Of a stretch of DNA of 46,051 nucleotides, positions 7,667 through 15,683 are shown piece after piece. The stretch spans positions 1 to 46,051 of the forward strand of contig JAHFRV010000023.1 in the NCBI GenBank assembly GCA_023266095.1, read 5' to 3'. The DNA comes from Gammaproteobacteria bacterium (lineage in GTDB: Bacteria > Pseudomonadota > Gammaproteobacteria > DRLM01). The position numbers were made by a program, and so were the translations under genes. The notes beneath the pieces were generated by a model. It was not told where the DNA came from. It worked only from the letters and a program-made list of their open reading frames with translations, and made no database searches. Within the stretch, counting starts at the first letter, position 1, and each line of letters starts with the position of its first letter.

Positions 7667-8878
7667 ATGCTGAACTTCGCCTTGCGTAATCTGTTCCGCC
7701 ACAAAGGCCGCACCGCGCTGAGTCTGGCGGCGGTGGTGTTCGGCGTGGTGAGCGTGATTCTCAGCGGCGGCTTCATCGAAGATGTGTTCTTTCAGTTGCG
7801 GGAGAACACCATTCATTCACGCTTGGGACATTTGCAGATCTACAGCGCCGGCTATTACGAATTCGGCCGCCGCGAACCGTTCGGACACATGATAGAGCAA
7901 CCCGCGCAACAGGCCGCGGTGCTGGAAAAACAGCCGCACGTGGCGGCGGTGCTGCAACGGCTGCAATTCTCCGGTTTATTGAACAATGGCCGGCGCGGCG
8001 AGGCGCCGGTATGGGCCGAGGGCGTGGAGCCGGATAAAGCAGCGCGGTTGGGCAGCGCGTTGGCCCTGGTCGCCGGCCGGGGTTTGCGGAACGACGATGC
8101 GTTCGGGGTGTTGATCGGCGAAGGCGTGGCGCGCGCGTTGCGCTTGCAACCCGGCGATAACACCACGTTGTTGGTTACTACGCCGGATGGCGCTTTCAAC
8201 ACCCTGGATTTCGAAGTCGTGGGTGTGTTCCGCACCATGTCGCAGGAGTACGACGCCCGCGCGGTGCGGGTGTCGTTGCCGGCGGCGCAGGACCTGCTCG
8301 GCATCGACACCGTGCACAGTCTGGTGCTGTTGCTGGACGATACCGAACACACCGATGCGGTGTTGGCCGCGTTGAAAACTCAGCTGCCGTCCGAGTTCGA
8401 GGTCAAGCCCTGGTATGAACTCGCCGAGTTTTATCAAAACGCGGTGGCCTTGTATCGCCGCCAATTCGCGGTGCTGCAGATCATCGTGGTGGTGTTGGTC
8501 TTATTGAGCGTGGCCAATAGCGTCAATATGGTGGTGCACGAACGTACCGGTGAATACGGCACTTTGCGCGCTTTGGGCGACCGGCGCGGCGATGTGTTTC
8601 GCCTGATCGTAACCGAGAATGCCTTGCTGGGTTTGGCCGGCGGCGTGGTGGGCGTCGTATTGGGCAGCGGTTTGGCGCTGGTGATTTCCAGCGTCGGTAT
8701 TGCCATGCCGCCGCCGCCCGGTATGAACGGCAGTTATCTCGCGGAGATCCGCGTGGTGCCGGCGGTGGTGGCCGCGGCCTTTGCACTGGGGGTGACGGCG
8801 ACGGTGATCGCGGCGCTGCGGCCCGCTTGGCGCGCGACGCGCACGACTATCAGCGAGGCTTTGCAGCAGAATATTTAG
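7667..8878 (+). CDS. ABC transporter permease, MacB/LolC-E (FtsX) family, second paralogue
   Basis: This 403-residue permease is a clear paralogue of its upstream neighbour, with the same one-plus-three helix plan, periplasmic domain and MPPPPGM segment. The coupling motif reads VVHERTGEYGTLRALG. I place the start at ATG 7667 rather than GTG 7658 because MLNFALRNLFRHKGR aligns with the beginning of the first permease and GAAGAG lies 8 bases upstream. The gap after the first permease is only 24 bases. Two different permeases plus one ATPase suggest a LolCDE-like heterodimer rather than a MacB homodimer. The cargo is unknown. Confidence 0.88.
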   Translation: MLNFALRNLFRHKGRTALSLAAVVFGVVSVILSGGFIEDVFFQLRENTIHSRLGHLQIYSAGYYEFGRREPFGHMIEQPAQQAAVLEKQPHVAAVLQRLQFSGLLNNGRRGEAPVWAEGVEPDKAARLGSALALVAGRGLRNDDAFGVLIGEGVARALRLQPGDNTTLLVTTPDGAFNTLDFEVVGVFRTMSQEYDARAVRVSLPAAQDLLGIDTVHSLVLLLDDTEHTDAVLAALKTQLPSEFEVKPWYELAEFYQNAVALYRRQFAVLQIIVVVLVLLSVANSVNMVVHERTGEYGTLRALGDRRGDVFRLIVTENALLGLAGGVVGVVLGSGLALVISSVGIAMPPPPGMNGSYLAEIRVVPAVVAAAFALGVTATVIAALRPAWRATRTTISEALQQNI

Positions 8879-8912
8879 GGGCAGCCCTGCTATCCATCGC
8901 GGAATCTTTCAA

Positions 8913-8939
8913 GAAAAATGAAATGCGATTTCATTTTTC
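8913..8939. terminator. AT-rich inverted repeat between convergent genes, likely bidirectional terminator
   Basis: Arms at 8913-8924 and 8928-8939 are perfect 12-base reverse complements around the loop GCG. Each arm carries a run of five A or T residues, so transcripts from either side end in a U-rich segment. It sits between the second permease (+) and the LolA-like gene (-). The stem is weak in GC, so termination strength is uncertain. Confidence 0.55.
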
Positions 8940-9006
8940 ATCCGCCAGTTACCCAGGATGGCGCAAATCTCCGCTAAAATACGCGGCACCACCAACCGCC
9001 CAAAGC

Positions 9007-9807
9007 TCATTGCAACTTTTTGAGATAATCTTTGGTGAACATTTTGTCCGGCAGTTCCTTGAGCGCCATGTCGCTGTAGTCCAGCGTGGATTTATTGCCC
9101 TGGTTCAAATTGTCGATCATTACCAGCCGGGTCGGCCGTTGTTCACCTTGCATCAGGGCGAAGTTTTGATAGAAGCAGGTCTTCATCAGCCGGTTGGAAC
9201 GGGTATAAAACTCGGCTTTATAAGGCCGGTTATCGGCTTGGTTGACCCAATACAACACGCGATCATAGGTTACACCGCGATCGACCGCGCTGAGTTCCAG
9301 CACCCAATACCAGGCACCATCGATGGTTTCCTTGCGCAGAATTTTCGGTTGGTAATCACCGGCGAAGTTGGCCCGCGCCAGATCACCGTTGGCCACTTGG
9401 CCGGTGAGCCGTTGCGCCAGCGGCAGGCGGATGGGTTGTGAGACGCTGGGCATGAAGGCCCACAGGTCACGACCCTTGAGCAGCAGGATATGACCGCGTT
9501 CAGTGGGCGGTTCGGTGGTCATCACCAAGGTGTCTTCGTTGCCCTTGGACAGGATGCGGTACTTGCGCAATTCGGATGTACCGTCCGCGTCGGTGTTGTT
9601 GATGGTGACATCCACTTGAAAGCTGGCGGCCGGAAAGCGGATGCGGTCGGTCCGCTCGACGATTTGTCGGGGGTCTTCGTTGCCGTTATCAGCAAGTAAG
9701 GGTGGCGCGATCAACAGGGCGCTACTCGCCGCGACCCAGAGGAGTAATGAAGTGATTAATCGTTTGGTGGCGGTGGTGGTGGGCCTGGTCAATTTCCCTG
9801 AAGTCAT
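9007..9807 (-). CDS. LolA-like outer-membrane lipoprotein-sorting family protein
   Basis: The 266-residue product starts with a long signal sequence (hydrophobic core about 17-37, likely cut after LLA). The mature part matches the uncharacterised LolA-like family usually annotated as outer membrane lipoprotein-sorting protein: an opening helix (DPRQIVERTDRIRFP), then beta strands including KGRDLWAFMPSVSQPIRLP and a late DYSDMALKELPDKMF. Members have the open LolA/LolB barrel that shields acyl chains, and they often sit beside RND or ABC exporters and DUF1302 barrels. GGAGG precedes the ATG. It is transcribed opposite to the permeases and divergent from the ATPase, with only about 77 bases between starts, so a shared promoter region is likely. 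It is probably the periplasmic carrier of this island. Confidence 0.8.
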   Translation of the reverse strand: MTSGKLTRPTTTATKRLITSLLLWVAASSALLIAPPLLADNGNEDPRQIVERTDRIRFPAASFQVDVTINNTDADGTSELRKYRILSKGNEDTLVMTTEPPTERGHILLLKGRDLWAFMPSVSQPIRLPLAQRLTGQVANGDLARANFAGDYQPKILRKETIDGAWYWVLELSAVDRGVTYDRVLYWVNQADNRPYKAEFYTRSNRLMKTCFYQNFALMQGEQRPTRLVMIDNLNQGNKSTLDYSDMALKELPDKMFTKDYLKKLQ

Positions 9808-9884
9808 ACTGGGGTGCCTCCATTGTGCTGGTTTTCGCTGTCATGGCCATTCATAATGCGGGCGTGCTGCACGGAATGGTCGCT

Positions 9885-10559
9885 ATGAACGTTGTGCGTG
9901 TCGAAAACCTTCATAAAGAATATCAGTTGGGTCAGCAACAAGTGCAGGCCCTCAAAAATATCAGTTTAACCGTGCGTGCCGGCGAATTCCTCGCCATCGC
10001 CGGTCCGTCCGGCAGCGGCAAGTCCACGCTCCTGAATATTATCGGCTGCATCGATACACCCAGTAGCGGTCGCTTATGGATCGATGATGAGGACGTCAGC
10101 GGCCGCGGCCCCGACCAATTGGCCGACCTGCGTGCCCGCAGTATCGGGTTTATCTTCCAGACCTTCAATCTGCTGCCGGTCCTGTCGGCGACGGAGAACG
10201 TGGAATACCCTCTGCGTCACTTCAAAGAACTGGACAAGGCCGCGCGCCGCGGGCGGGTGGCCCATTATCTGGAGGTGGTCGGGCTGGCTGCTTACGCCCA
10301 CCACCGACCCAATCAACTGAGCGGCGGCCAGCGCCAGCGGGTGGCCATCGCCCGGGCCTTGGCGACCCAGCCGCGCATGGTCCTCGCCGACGAACCGACC
10401 GCCAATCTCGACCACAAAACCGGTGAAGGCATACTGGCTTTGATGAAAGAGATCAACCGTGGCGCCGGCACCACCTTCATTTTTTCCACTCACGATCCCA
10501 AAGTGATTGCCTTGGCTGACCGGGTCGTGGAGATCAGCGATGGTGAACTGCTTGCTTAG
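9885..10559 (+). CDS. ABC transporter ATP-binding protein, LolD/MacB type
   Basis: All nucleotide-binding motifs are intact in 224 residues: Walker A GPSGSGKST (40-48), Q-loop in FQTFN (about 91-95), signature LSGGQRQR, Walker B VLADEP and the switch His in STHDP. The sequence is of the LolD/MacB/FtsE class that energises FtsX-type permeases. The frame is open further upstream (to 9825), but I place the start at ATG 9885, where the family's usual N-terminus (VVRVENLHKEY) begins; ATG 9876 is the alternative. It is followed 10 bases later by the SPOR-barrel gene. It most likely powers the two permeases at 6419-8878. Confidence 0.9.
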   Translation: MNVVRVENLHKEYQLGQQQVQALKNISLTVRAGEFLAIAGPSGSGKSTLLNIIGCIDTPSSGRLWIDDEDVSGRGPDQLADLRARSIGFIFQTFNLLPVLSATENVEYPLRHFKELDKAARRGRVAHYLEVVGLAAYAHHRPNQLSGGQRQRVAIARALATQPRMVLADEPTANLDHKTGEGILALMKEINRGAGTTFIFSTHDPKVIALADRVVEISDGELLA

Positions 10560-10569
10560 CGATCGACTC

Positions 10570-12315
10570 ATGATGATGAGATGGGCGGTAGCGGTGCTGT
10601 TGTGGGCCGCGGTGTGTTCCGCGCGCGCCGATTATGTGGTGCAGGTCGGTGTGTTCGAAAAGCCGCGTTATGCCGGTGATATCGCCCGTACCCTGCATCT
10701 GGGCGGGTTGACGGTGAAAGCCCAGCCCATCATCGATGTGCCCGGCGGCTTGATAATCCGGCTCATGGTCGGACCTTATGCCACCCGCCGTGAGGCGGAG
10801 GACGCCCTGGTCCGCGTCAAGGCCCTGGGTCAGGAAGGTTTCATACGCAAGTATGTCGAGGGACCGGAGGTGAAACGGCCGAGTCCGCGGCCGGGCCCTG
10901 CCCCGGTGCCCAAGGAAACCACGACCGTGCCGCCGCCCCCCGCGCCGGCCAAGGAACCGCTCATCGTTCTGGACCGGTTGAATATCGAGCCGCCGCCCCC
11001 GTCGGAGTTGACCGAGGAACAGATACAGGAACTGCTGGCTTTGGCTCCGCCCGAGATTCCCGTGCCGGCGGAAGATTTATTCGGCTTAGGCGAATTGCCG
11101 ACGGCGCCGCCGTCGCGCATCACCGGTTTCTTCCAAAGCGAATTGGCTTATGCGTGGCGGGAGCCGGCGCATTTGTCGAAGTTTCGGCATACCTTGGAAC
11201 TGTCCACCCAAGGGGAGTGGGGCGGGTGGGCGAAGTGGAAGTTGAGCGGCCGCGCCGCCTATGACGCCGTGTTTGATGTCGATGATTATTATCCGGCCGC
11301 CGTGGATGACGACCAGAGTTTGCAGGCCAGCGTGCGCGAGACTTACTTGGACTTCAGTCTCGGCGCTTGGGATTTCCGTCTCGGTCGCCAGCATATCATT
11401 TGGGGTGAAATGGTCGGTTTGTTCTTCGCCGACGTGGTGTCGGCCAAGGATCTGCGGGAATTCGTCTTGCCGGAATTCGAGATGTTGCGCATTCCCCAAT
11501 GGGCGCTGCGCAGCGAATATTTCAGCGGCGACTTTCACGGCGAGGCGGTGTGGATTCCCTATCCCAGTTACGACGACATCGGCGTGCCGGGCGCGGAGTT
11601 TTATCCTTATCCTGCCCCGCCGGCCGGTTACGGCCTCGCTTTCCGTGACGAGGAAAAACCGGCGGGGGAGTTGCGCCACTCCGGCTACGGTCTGCGGCTG
11701 TCGTATATCCAATCCGGCTGGGATTTGTCCGGATTTTATTACAGCAGTATGGATGCTTCCGCGGCGTTTTTCCGCGACGTGATTGCTACGCCCGTACCAA
11801 CGGTGATCTACCGGCCCACCCACGAGCGTATTCAGCAATACGGCGCCACCTTGTCCAAAGATTTTTTAAGTATGGTGTTCAAGGCCGAGGTGATTTATAC
11901 CCAAGACCGCTGGTTTGAAGTGACTCGGCTGCGTGACGTCGACGGCGCGGTGCAACAGGATGCCTTGGATTACGTGGTGGGCTTGGAATATCCCCTGCCG
12001 GCCCGTTCGCGGCTCAATCTGCAATTTTTCCAGCGCTGGTATCCCGATCACGATCCGGATATGACGGCGAAAGCAGTGGAGTCCGGCGCGAGCGTGTATC
12101 TCAGCACCCATTGGCGTTCGCTGGAGCCGCAGTTGTTGCTGGTGGGGAGTTCGAACCGCGGTGATTGGCTGGCGCGGCCTAAGATCGTGTGGGAGCTGGG
12201 TCGGCAGTGGCGCTGGGTGAACGGTGTCGATGTGTTCGGCGGTAACCGCAGCGGTTTGTTCGGCCGTTACGGCAATCTCGACCGGGTGTATAGCGAGCTA
12301 CGCTATACCTTTTAA
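10570..12315 (+). CDS. SPOR domain fused to a DUF1302-like outer-membrane beta-barrel
   Basis: The 581-residue protein has a signal peptide (1-20, cut after SARA), then a SPOR-type domain (about 21-95: DYVVQVGVFEKP ... VGPYATRREAEDAL). A proline-rich linker follows (about 97-185) and then a barrel region to the C-terminus. The barrel has hallmarks of the DUF1302 family, such as FRLGRQHIIWGE and a C-terminal strand ending in aromatic residues (YTF). SPOR domains bind denuded peptidoglycan glycan strands. Joined to a barrel, the domain would tether an outer-membrane protein to the wall or to division sites. The frame is open back into the ATPase gene; I chose the ATG cluster at 10570 because it gives an immediate signal peptide and a 10-base gap. 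Barrel assignment is by pattern, and the fusion is directly visible. Confidence 0.78.
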   Translation: MMMRWAVAVLLWAAVCSARADYVVQVGVFEKPRYAGDIARTLHLGGLTVKAQPIIDVPGGLIIRLMVGPYATRREAEDALVRVKALGQEGFIRKYVEGPEVKRPSPRPGPAPVPKETTTVPPPPAPAKEPLIVLDRLNIEPPPPSELTEEQIQELLALAPPEIPVPAEDLFGLGELPTAPPSRITGFFQSELAYAWREPAHLSKFRHTLELSTQGEWGGWAKWKLSGRAAYDAVFDVDDYYPAAVDDDQSLQASVRETYLDFSLGAWDFRLGRQHIIWGEMVGLFFADVVSAKDLREFVLPEFEMLRIPQWALRSEYFSGDFHGEAVWIPYPSYDDIGVPGAEFYPYPAPPAGYGLAFRDEEKPAGELRHSGYGLRLSYIQSGWDLSGFYYSSMDASAAFFRDVIATPVPTVIYRPTHERIQQYGATLSKDFLSMVFKAEVIYTQDRWFEVTRLRDVDGAVQQDALDYVVGLEYPLPARSRLNLQFFQRWYPDHDPDMTAKAVESGASVYLSTHWRSLEPQLLLVGSSNRGDWLARPKIVWELGRQWRWVNGVDVFGGNRSGLFGRYGNLDRVYSELRYTF

Positions 12316-12343
12316 GTTTGTTGGACCTTAAGTTTGTTGGACC
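12312..12343. repeat. Perfect 16-base tandem duplication spanning a stop codon
   Basis: TTAAGTTTGTTGGACC occurs twice head-to-tail (12312-12327 and 12328-12343). The TAA stop of the SPOR-barrel gene lies in the first copy. A small CCGCC-TT-GGCGG hairpin follows at 12342-12353. The duplication probably arose by slippage or recombination and leaves the coding sequence unchanged. Confidence 0.9.
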
Positions 12344-12367
12344 GCCTTGGCGGCGACTGAATATATT

Positions 12368-14356
12368 TTATGACTTATCGATCATCAGCTCTTCCAGCGA
12401 TTTGCGGGTGGAGCGGGCGGTCGGCGCGGGGCCGGCGCCGATGCGCCCCATGAAGACCGCGCGCTGACTCAATTCCGCGCCCAATATCTTTTCCAATTGT
12501 CCGCTCACCCGCTGCGCGCGCGCCCAGCCTTGGTCGCTCGTGGTGAAGCGCAGGCCTTTTTTCACATAGTCGGCGAAAATCAGCGGCGTCATTTCCGGCT
12601 GCACATGCAGGCCCTGCTGGCTGGCGGTGAGCCAGAAGCGTTGCACGGCGCGGCCGGCCGCGACGTAATCGTCGATGCTGCCGGGCGGTTGCGGGGCGAT
12701 GATGACGAAATGGGCGGCGCAGCGCAACGCGGGGATGATGTCCAGCTGCAGGCGCGGCATCAGCGTACCGGCGAGATAGCGGTTGAGGAAGGTCACCCGC
12801 TCCCATTTTTGCAGCGTCCATTCCATGAGACGGGTGGTGAGCGGATCGAGGCCGACGGCTTGGTCGGGAATGCGGTCACGGCTGAATTGACTGTGCCATT
12901 CGATCACCCGGCGGTGGACCTCGAAGGCTTCGGGGATGGTGAGACGGATGGCGGCGTTGGCGGAGGTCAACCGCGCCATGGCCAGTTTCTTTTGGGTGTG
13001 GTCCAGCCACACGACGTGAAAATGGGGTTTTACCGCGGTTTGCAGCGCCGCCCGTTCATGGCGGGTCAGCGGGCGGGTGCTGAGCGCGCGCCGTTGAGTG
13101 CTGCGGACCCGGATATACGGCAACAGCGGATCGGTGCTCACCGGCAGGTCGGCGCCGAGTGTTACGTCGAAAGTGGGATGGGTGTCCGGCGTATCGGGTC
13201 GCCGGCTGATATTGACGCTCAGCTCCTCGCCGCTGGCGGCGATGGTGAGGGTCTCCAGCAAAGCGCCCAGCGCGATGTGACTGGCATGACCTTCCAAGTC
13301 GTATACCACGTGGTCGCGGGTGTCGAAGCCATGAATGACGACGTGGCGCGGATCACGGATTTCGAAACGCCACGGTTGGGTGTTGTCGCCGCTGGGTGCC
13401 CAGCGCGCCAGGTTCAAAATGCGTTCCGTGGCGCTGAGGCGGGGCGCGGACGGCGGCGCGGATGGGGCACGGTCGGCGGCTCCGAATTGTTTACGCGCGA
13501 TGTACAGGGCGATGCGTTGCAGGGGATGGCGATTGCCGCCGGGGCGCCAGGTTTTGACCAGGCGGTTGCGATAGGCGTCGAAGTGCAGACCATGTGGCGC
13601 GGCTAGAATCTTGCCGCGATGCAGCAACAACTTCAGCGCCTGGGTGGCGGCCACGCCGGCGCACAGCTCGCAAGCCATGGGGGTCGATGGGCCGCGATGG
13701 CGGGCGAGGTCCACGCTGCTGGGGTCCACTAAATAACCGCGTTGCAGCATGGCCGGTGAGAGGCCCAGCAAAAAGCGCAGCAGTTGTTCATCTTCCGGTT
13801 GGCCCGCCAGGCCGAAATACTCATCGAAACTCATCCCCCCCGGCTGAAAAATGAGCAGTGCGACGCCCATCCCCAGCGGAGCGGCGGTGACCGCCGGAAT
13901 GCCGGCCTCCGCGCAGGCCGCGAATACCGTGCGGCGGATGTCCATCGCGAAGAAATCCAGACCGTCCACGTAAAGGTCCACCCCATCGAGAAAGGCTGGC
14001 AGGTTGGCGGTGTTCACGCCGTCGGGAAAGATACGCAGATCGAGTTCAGGATTGATGTCACGCGCCAGTCGCGCGAGCACGTCGGCTTTGGGTTGTTGCA
14101 AGGTGGAGCAGGCCGCGCCCGCTTGGCGATTGAAATTGGCCAACTCGAAGTGGTCGAAATCGGCGATGTGAAACGCGCCCACACCCAGGCGGGTAAGGGT
14201 CAGTAAATGGCTCCCGCCCACCCCACCCATGCCGGCGATGGCGATGCGTTTGTGGCGTAGAATGATTTGTTCGTCCCGCGTGACCCAGCCGGTGTTGCGG
14301 GAAAACGCGAGGCCATAGTCAAAGTCGGCGCGCATGGGATGAGTTTCTCGAGGCAA
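12368..14356 (-). CDS. ThiF/E1-like adenylyltransferase fused to a nitroreductase-family domain
   Basis: The 662-residue protein has two parts. Residues about 25-290 are a ThiF/MoeB/HesA-like E1 domain with nucleotide-binding loop GMGGVGGSH (42-50), the family's NFNRQ (74-78), Asp-rich YVDGLDFF and one CxxC (C229, C232); the second CxxC usual for zinc in MoeB-type enzymes is not seen. Residues about 305-650 are a nitroreductase-like FMN domain opening with ARWAPSGDNTQPWRF; the later GRAVQRFWLTASQQGL resembles Acg-type nitroreductases. E1 domains adenylate a carboxyl terminus or small acid, and nitroreductase domains perform FMN-dependent redox chemistry. The gene is divergent from the exosortase-associated acyltransferase, suggesting a shared pathway. 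A start at the internal ATG (14335) is possible. Substrate unknown. Confidence 0.82.
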   Translation of the reverse strand: MPRETHPMRADFDYGLAFSRNTGWVTRDEQIILRHKRIAIAGMGGVGGSHLLTLTRLGVGAFHIADFDHFELANFNRQAGAACSTLQQPKADVLARLARDINPELDLRIFPDGVNTANLPAFLDGVDLYVDGLDFFAMDIRRTVFAACAEAGIPAVTAAPLGMGVALLIFQPGGMSFDEYFGLAGQPEDEQLLRFLLGLSPAMLQRGYLVDPSSVDLARHRGPSTPMACELCAGVAATQALKLLLHRGKILAAPHGLHFDAYRNRLVKTWRPGGNRHPLQRIALYIARKQFGAADRAPSAPPSAPRLSATERILNLARWAPSGDNTQPWRFEIRDPRHVVIHGFDTRDHVVYDLEGHASHIALGALLETLTIAASGEELSVNISRRPDTPDTHPTFDVTLGADLPVSTDPLLPYIRVRSTQRRALSTRPLTRHERAALQTAVKPHFHVVWLDHTQKKLAMARLTSANAAIRLTIPEAFEVHRRVIEWHSQFSRDRIPDQAVGLDPLTTRLMEWTLQKWERVTFLNRYLAGTLMPRLQLDIIPALRCAAHFVIIAPQPPGSIDDYVAAGRAVQRFWLTASQQGLHVQPEMTPLIFADYVKKGLRFTTSDQGWARAQRVSGQLEKILGAELSQRAVFMGRIGAGPAPTARSTRKSLEELMIDKS

Positions 14357-14576
14357 GGTCGGCGCCTCCCTGGCGTTGTACTATCCTAGTGTCACACTGT
14401 AACGGCTGTGGTCCGGCTCGCTCAAGGGAATGTGAAGCCGATCACGATCCTACAGCTGATTCGATGAATAAAGTGTGAACGAGGTCGCGGATACGGATTG
14501 TTTAACCATGCACTATACAGCCTTGAGTGTAAATAGATTCCAGCCATCGTGATGGCTCAGAAAAGAGGCAACGGTT
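14357..14576. promoter_or_regulatory. Divergent promoter region between ThiF-nitroreductase and acyltransferase genes
   Basis: These 220 bases separate two divergent genes, so they should hold both promoters. An 11-base palindrome, AGTGTCACACT, lies at 14388-14398, and a related half-site (AGTGTGA) recurs near 14470. I see no convincing -35/-10 pair. The operator suggestion is inference from the palindrome alone. Confidence 0.35.
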
Positions 14577-15380
14577 ATGGACGCATTGGCGGACAACTTC
14601 GCGCGGTTTTTCGATGTTAAACCCGTGGTCACCGACGAAGAGTTGCGGTTGGCCATGCAATTGCGTTACCAGGTGTATTGTCTTGAAACCGGTTTTGAAG
14701 ACATCAACCAGCATCCCGGTGGAATGGAGCGCGACGAATTCGACAGCCGCGCTGTACATAGTTTGCTGATCCATCGCGCCAGTGGGATGGTGGCTGGCAC
14801 GGTGCGCCTGGTGCTGCCCGAGGCGGCTAACCCGCAAGCGCTGTTTCCCATCGAAAAACATTGTGGCAATCAGGTGCGGAGGCCGGTGGCTTCCGCCTTG
14901 CGTGGTCAGCTCGCGGAGATTTCGCGTTTCTGCATCTCCAAGGAATTCAAACGACGCATGGCCGAGTCGCCTTCCTTATGGGGCAGTATTGAAGGCATGA
15001 CCGAAGATATGAGCCAGCGTCGCTTGATCCCCCACATTACCGTCGGGCTCTTCACCGCCATTGTGCGCATGAGTGCGCAGCACGGGATTCGCTATTGGTA
15101 TGCGGTGATGGAGCCGTCGCTGTTGCGTCTGCTGACACGTTTCGGCATCCACTTTTCTCTCATCGGTCCCGCCGTGGAGTATCACGGTGCGCGGCAACCT
15201 TGTTTTGCCGATGCCGATGCGGTATTGACGGAGATGTACCGAGTCGTTCCCACGGTATGGGACTTGATCACCGAAGGGGGGCACCTCTGGCCGGCGGGAA
15301 GTACCCAGTATCGGGAAATAAATCCCGAGCTTGATGGTTGGTCGTTGCGACGTGATGGGTATGTCTTCGCCAGAGGATGA
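14577..15380 (+). CDS. PEP-CTERM/exosortase-associated acyltransferase (autoinducer-synthase fold)
   Basis: The 267-residue product matches the exosortase-associated acyltransferase family (TIGR03694, from memory), a GNAT-fold relative of LuxI-type acyl-homoserine-lactone synthases and N-acyl amino acid synthases. Visible hallmarks are LRYQVYCLETGFE (about 22-35), ERDEFDSRAVHSLL, GTVRLVLP and LAEISRFCISKEF. Family members occur almost only in genomes with an exosortase, but their product is not established. An acyl group from acyl-ACP or acyl-CoA is presumably joined to an amine. The gene lies just before the XrtA locus but is separated from it by a strong terminator, so it is a separate transcription unit. 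Confidence 0.87.
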   Translation: MDALADNFARFFDVKPVVTDEELRLAMQLRYQVYCLETGFEDINQHPGGMERDEFDSRAVHSLLIHRASGMVAGTVRLVLPEAANPQALFPIEKHCGNQVRRPVASALRGQLAEISRFCISKEFKRRMAESPSLWGSIEGMTEDMSQRRLIPHITVGLFTAIVRMSAQHGIRYWYAVMEPSLLRLLTRFGIHFSLIGPAVEYHGARQPCFADADAVLTEMYRVVPTVWDLITEGGHLWPAGSTQYREINPELDGWSLRRDGYVFARG

Positions 15381-15423
15381 CGGTCGCCCGCGGTGGTGGG
15401 TCAAAAGCGGCTCTTCCTGAAAT

Positions 15424-15462
15424 AAAAATTAAATAATTAAATCAATGAATTATTTAATTTTT
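15424..15462. repeat. AT-only inverted repeat with 15-base arms
   Basis: Bases 15424-15438 pair perfectly with 15448-15462 around a 9-base loop, and every base in the arms is A or T. It lies 43 bases after the acyltransferase stop and just before a GC-rich terminator. It could be a weak bidirectional terminator or a curved, easily melted DNA element. Confidence 0.65.
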
Positions 15463-15502
15463 TAACGCTTCCCTGAGTGGCAAATGTATAAAGTTAAAGC
15501 CC

Positions 15503-15548
15503 ACGTCACGGCTGCCGGCTTGCGGGCAGCCGTGACGTAAAGTTTTTT
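15503..15548 (+). terminator. Strong rho-independent terminator isolating the EPS locus
   Basis: A 14-base perfect stem (15503-15516 with 15525-15538) around an 8-base loop is followed by a run of six Ts (15543-15548). It ends the acyltransferase transcript and insulates the XrtA operon promoter 35 bases further on. Confidence 0.88.
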
Positions 15549-15579
15549 GCAGGCGCCCCTCACTGTAAGAACAAGGACT

Positions 15580-15588
15580 TGCTATAAT
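15580..15588 (+). promoter_or_regulatory. Extended -10 promoter of the XrtA/EPS operon
   Basis: TGCTATAAT at 15580-15588 is a perfect extended -10 element. The -35 position (around 15560) has only a weak match, as is usual for TGn promoters. It lies between a strong terminator and the first gene of the EPS locus, predicting a leader of roughly 90 bases before the GTG at 15684. Confidence 0.65.
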
Positions 15589-15683
15589 CGCAGCCTCGCC
15601 TTGCCGACAAGTAACATCAGTAATAATCCAAGGCTAGCTTTAAGCAACCTTTAAAGTAGCCTTCCCATCTCGAGAGTGATGCC

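Noticed and set aside
12497-13606. 369-residue plus-strand open frame opposite the ThiF-nitroreductase gene
   Set aside because: It is antisense to a gene with clear E1 and nitroreductase motifs and has no family signal of its own.
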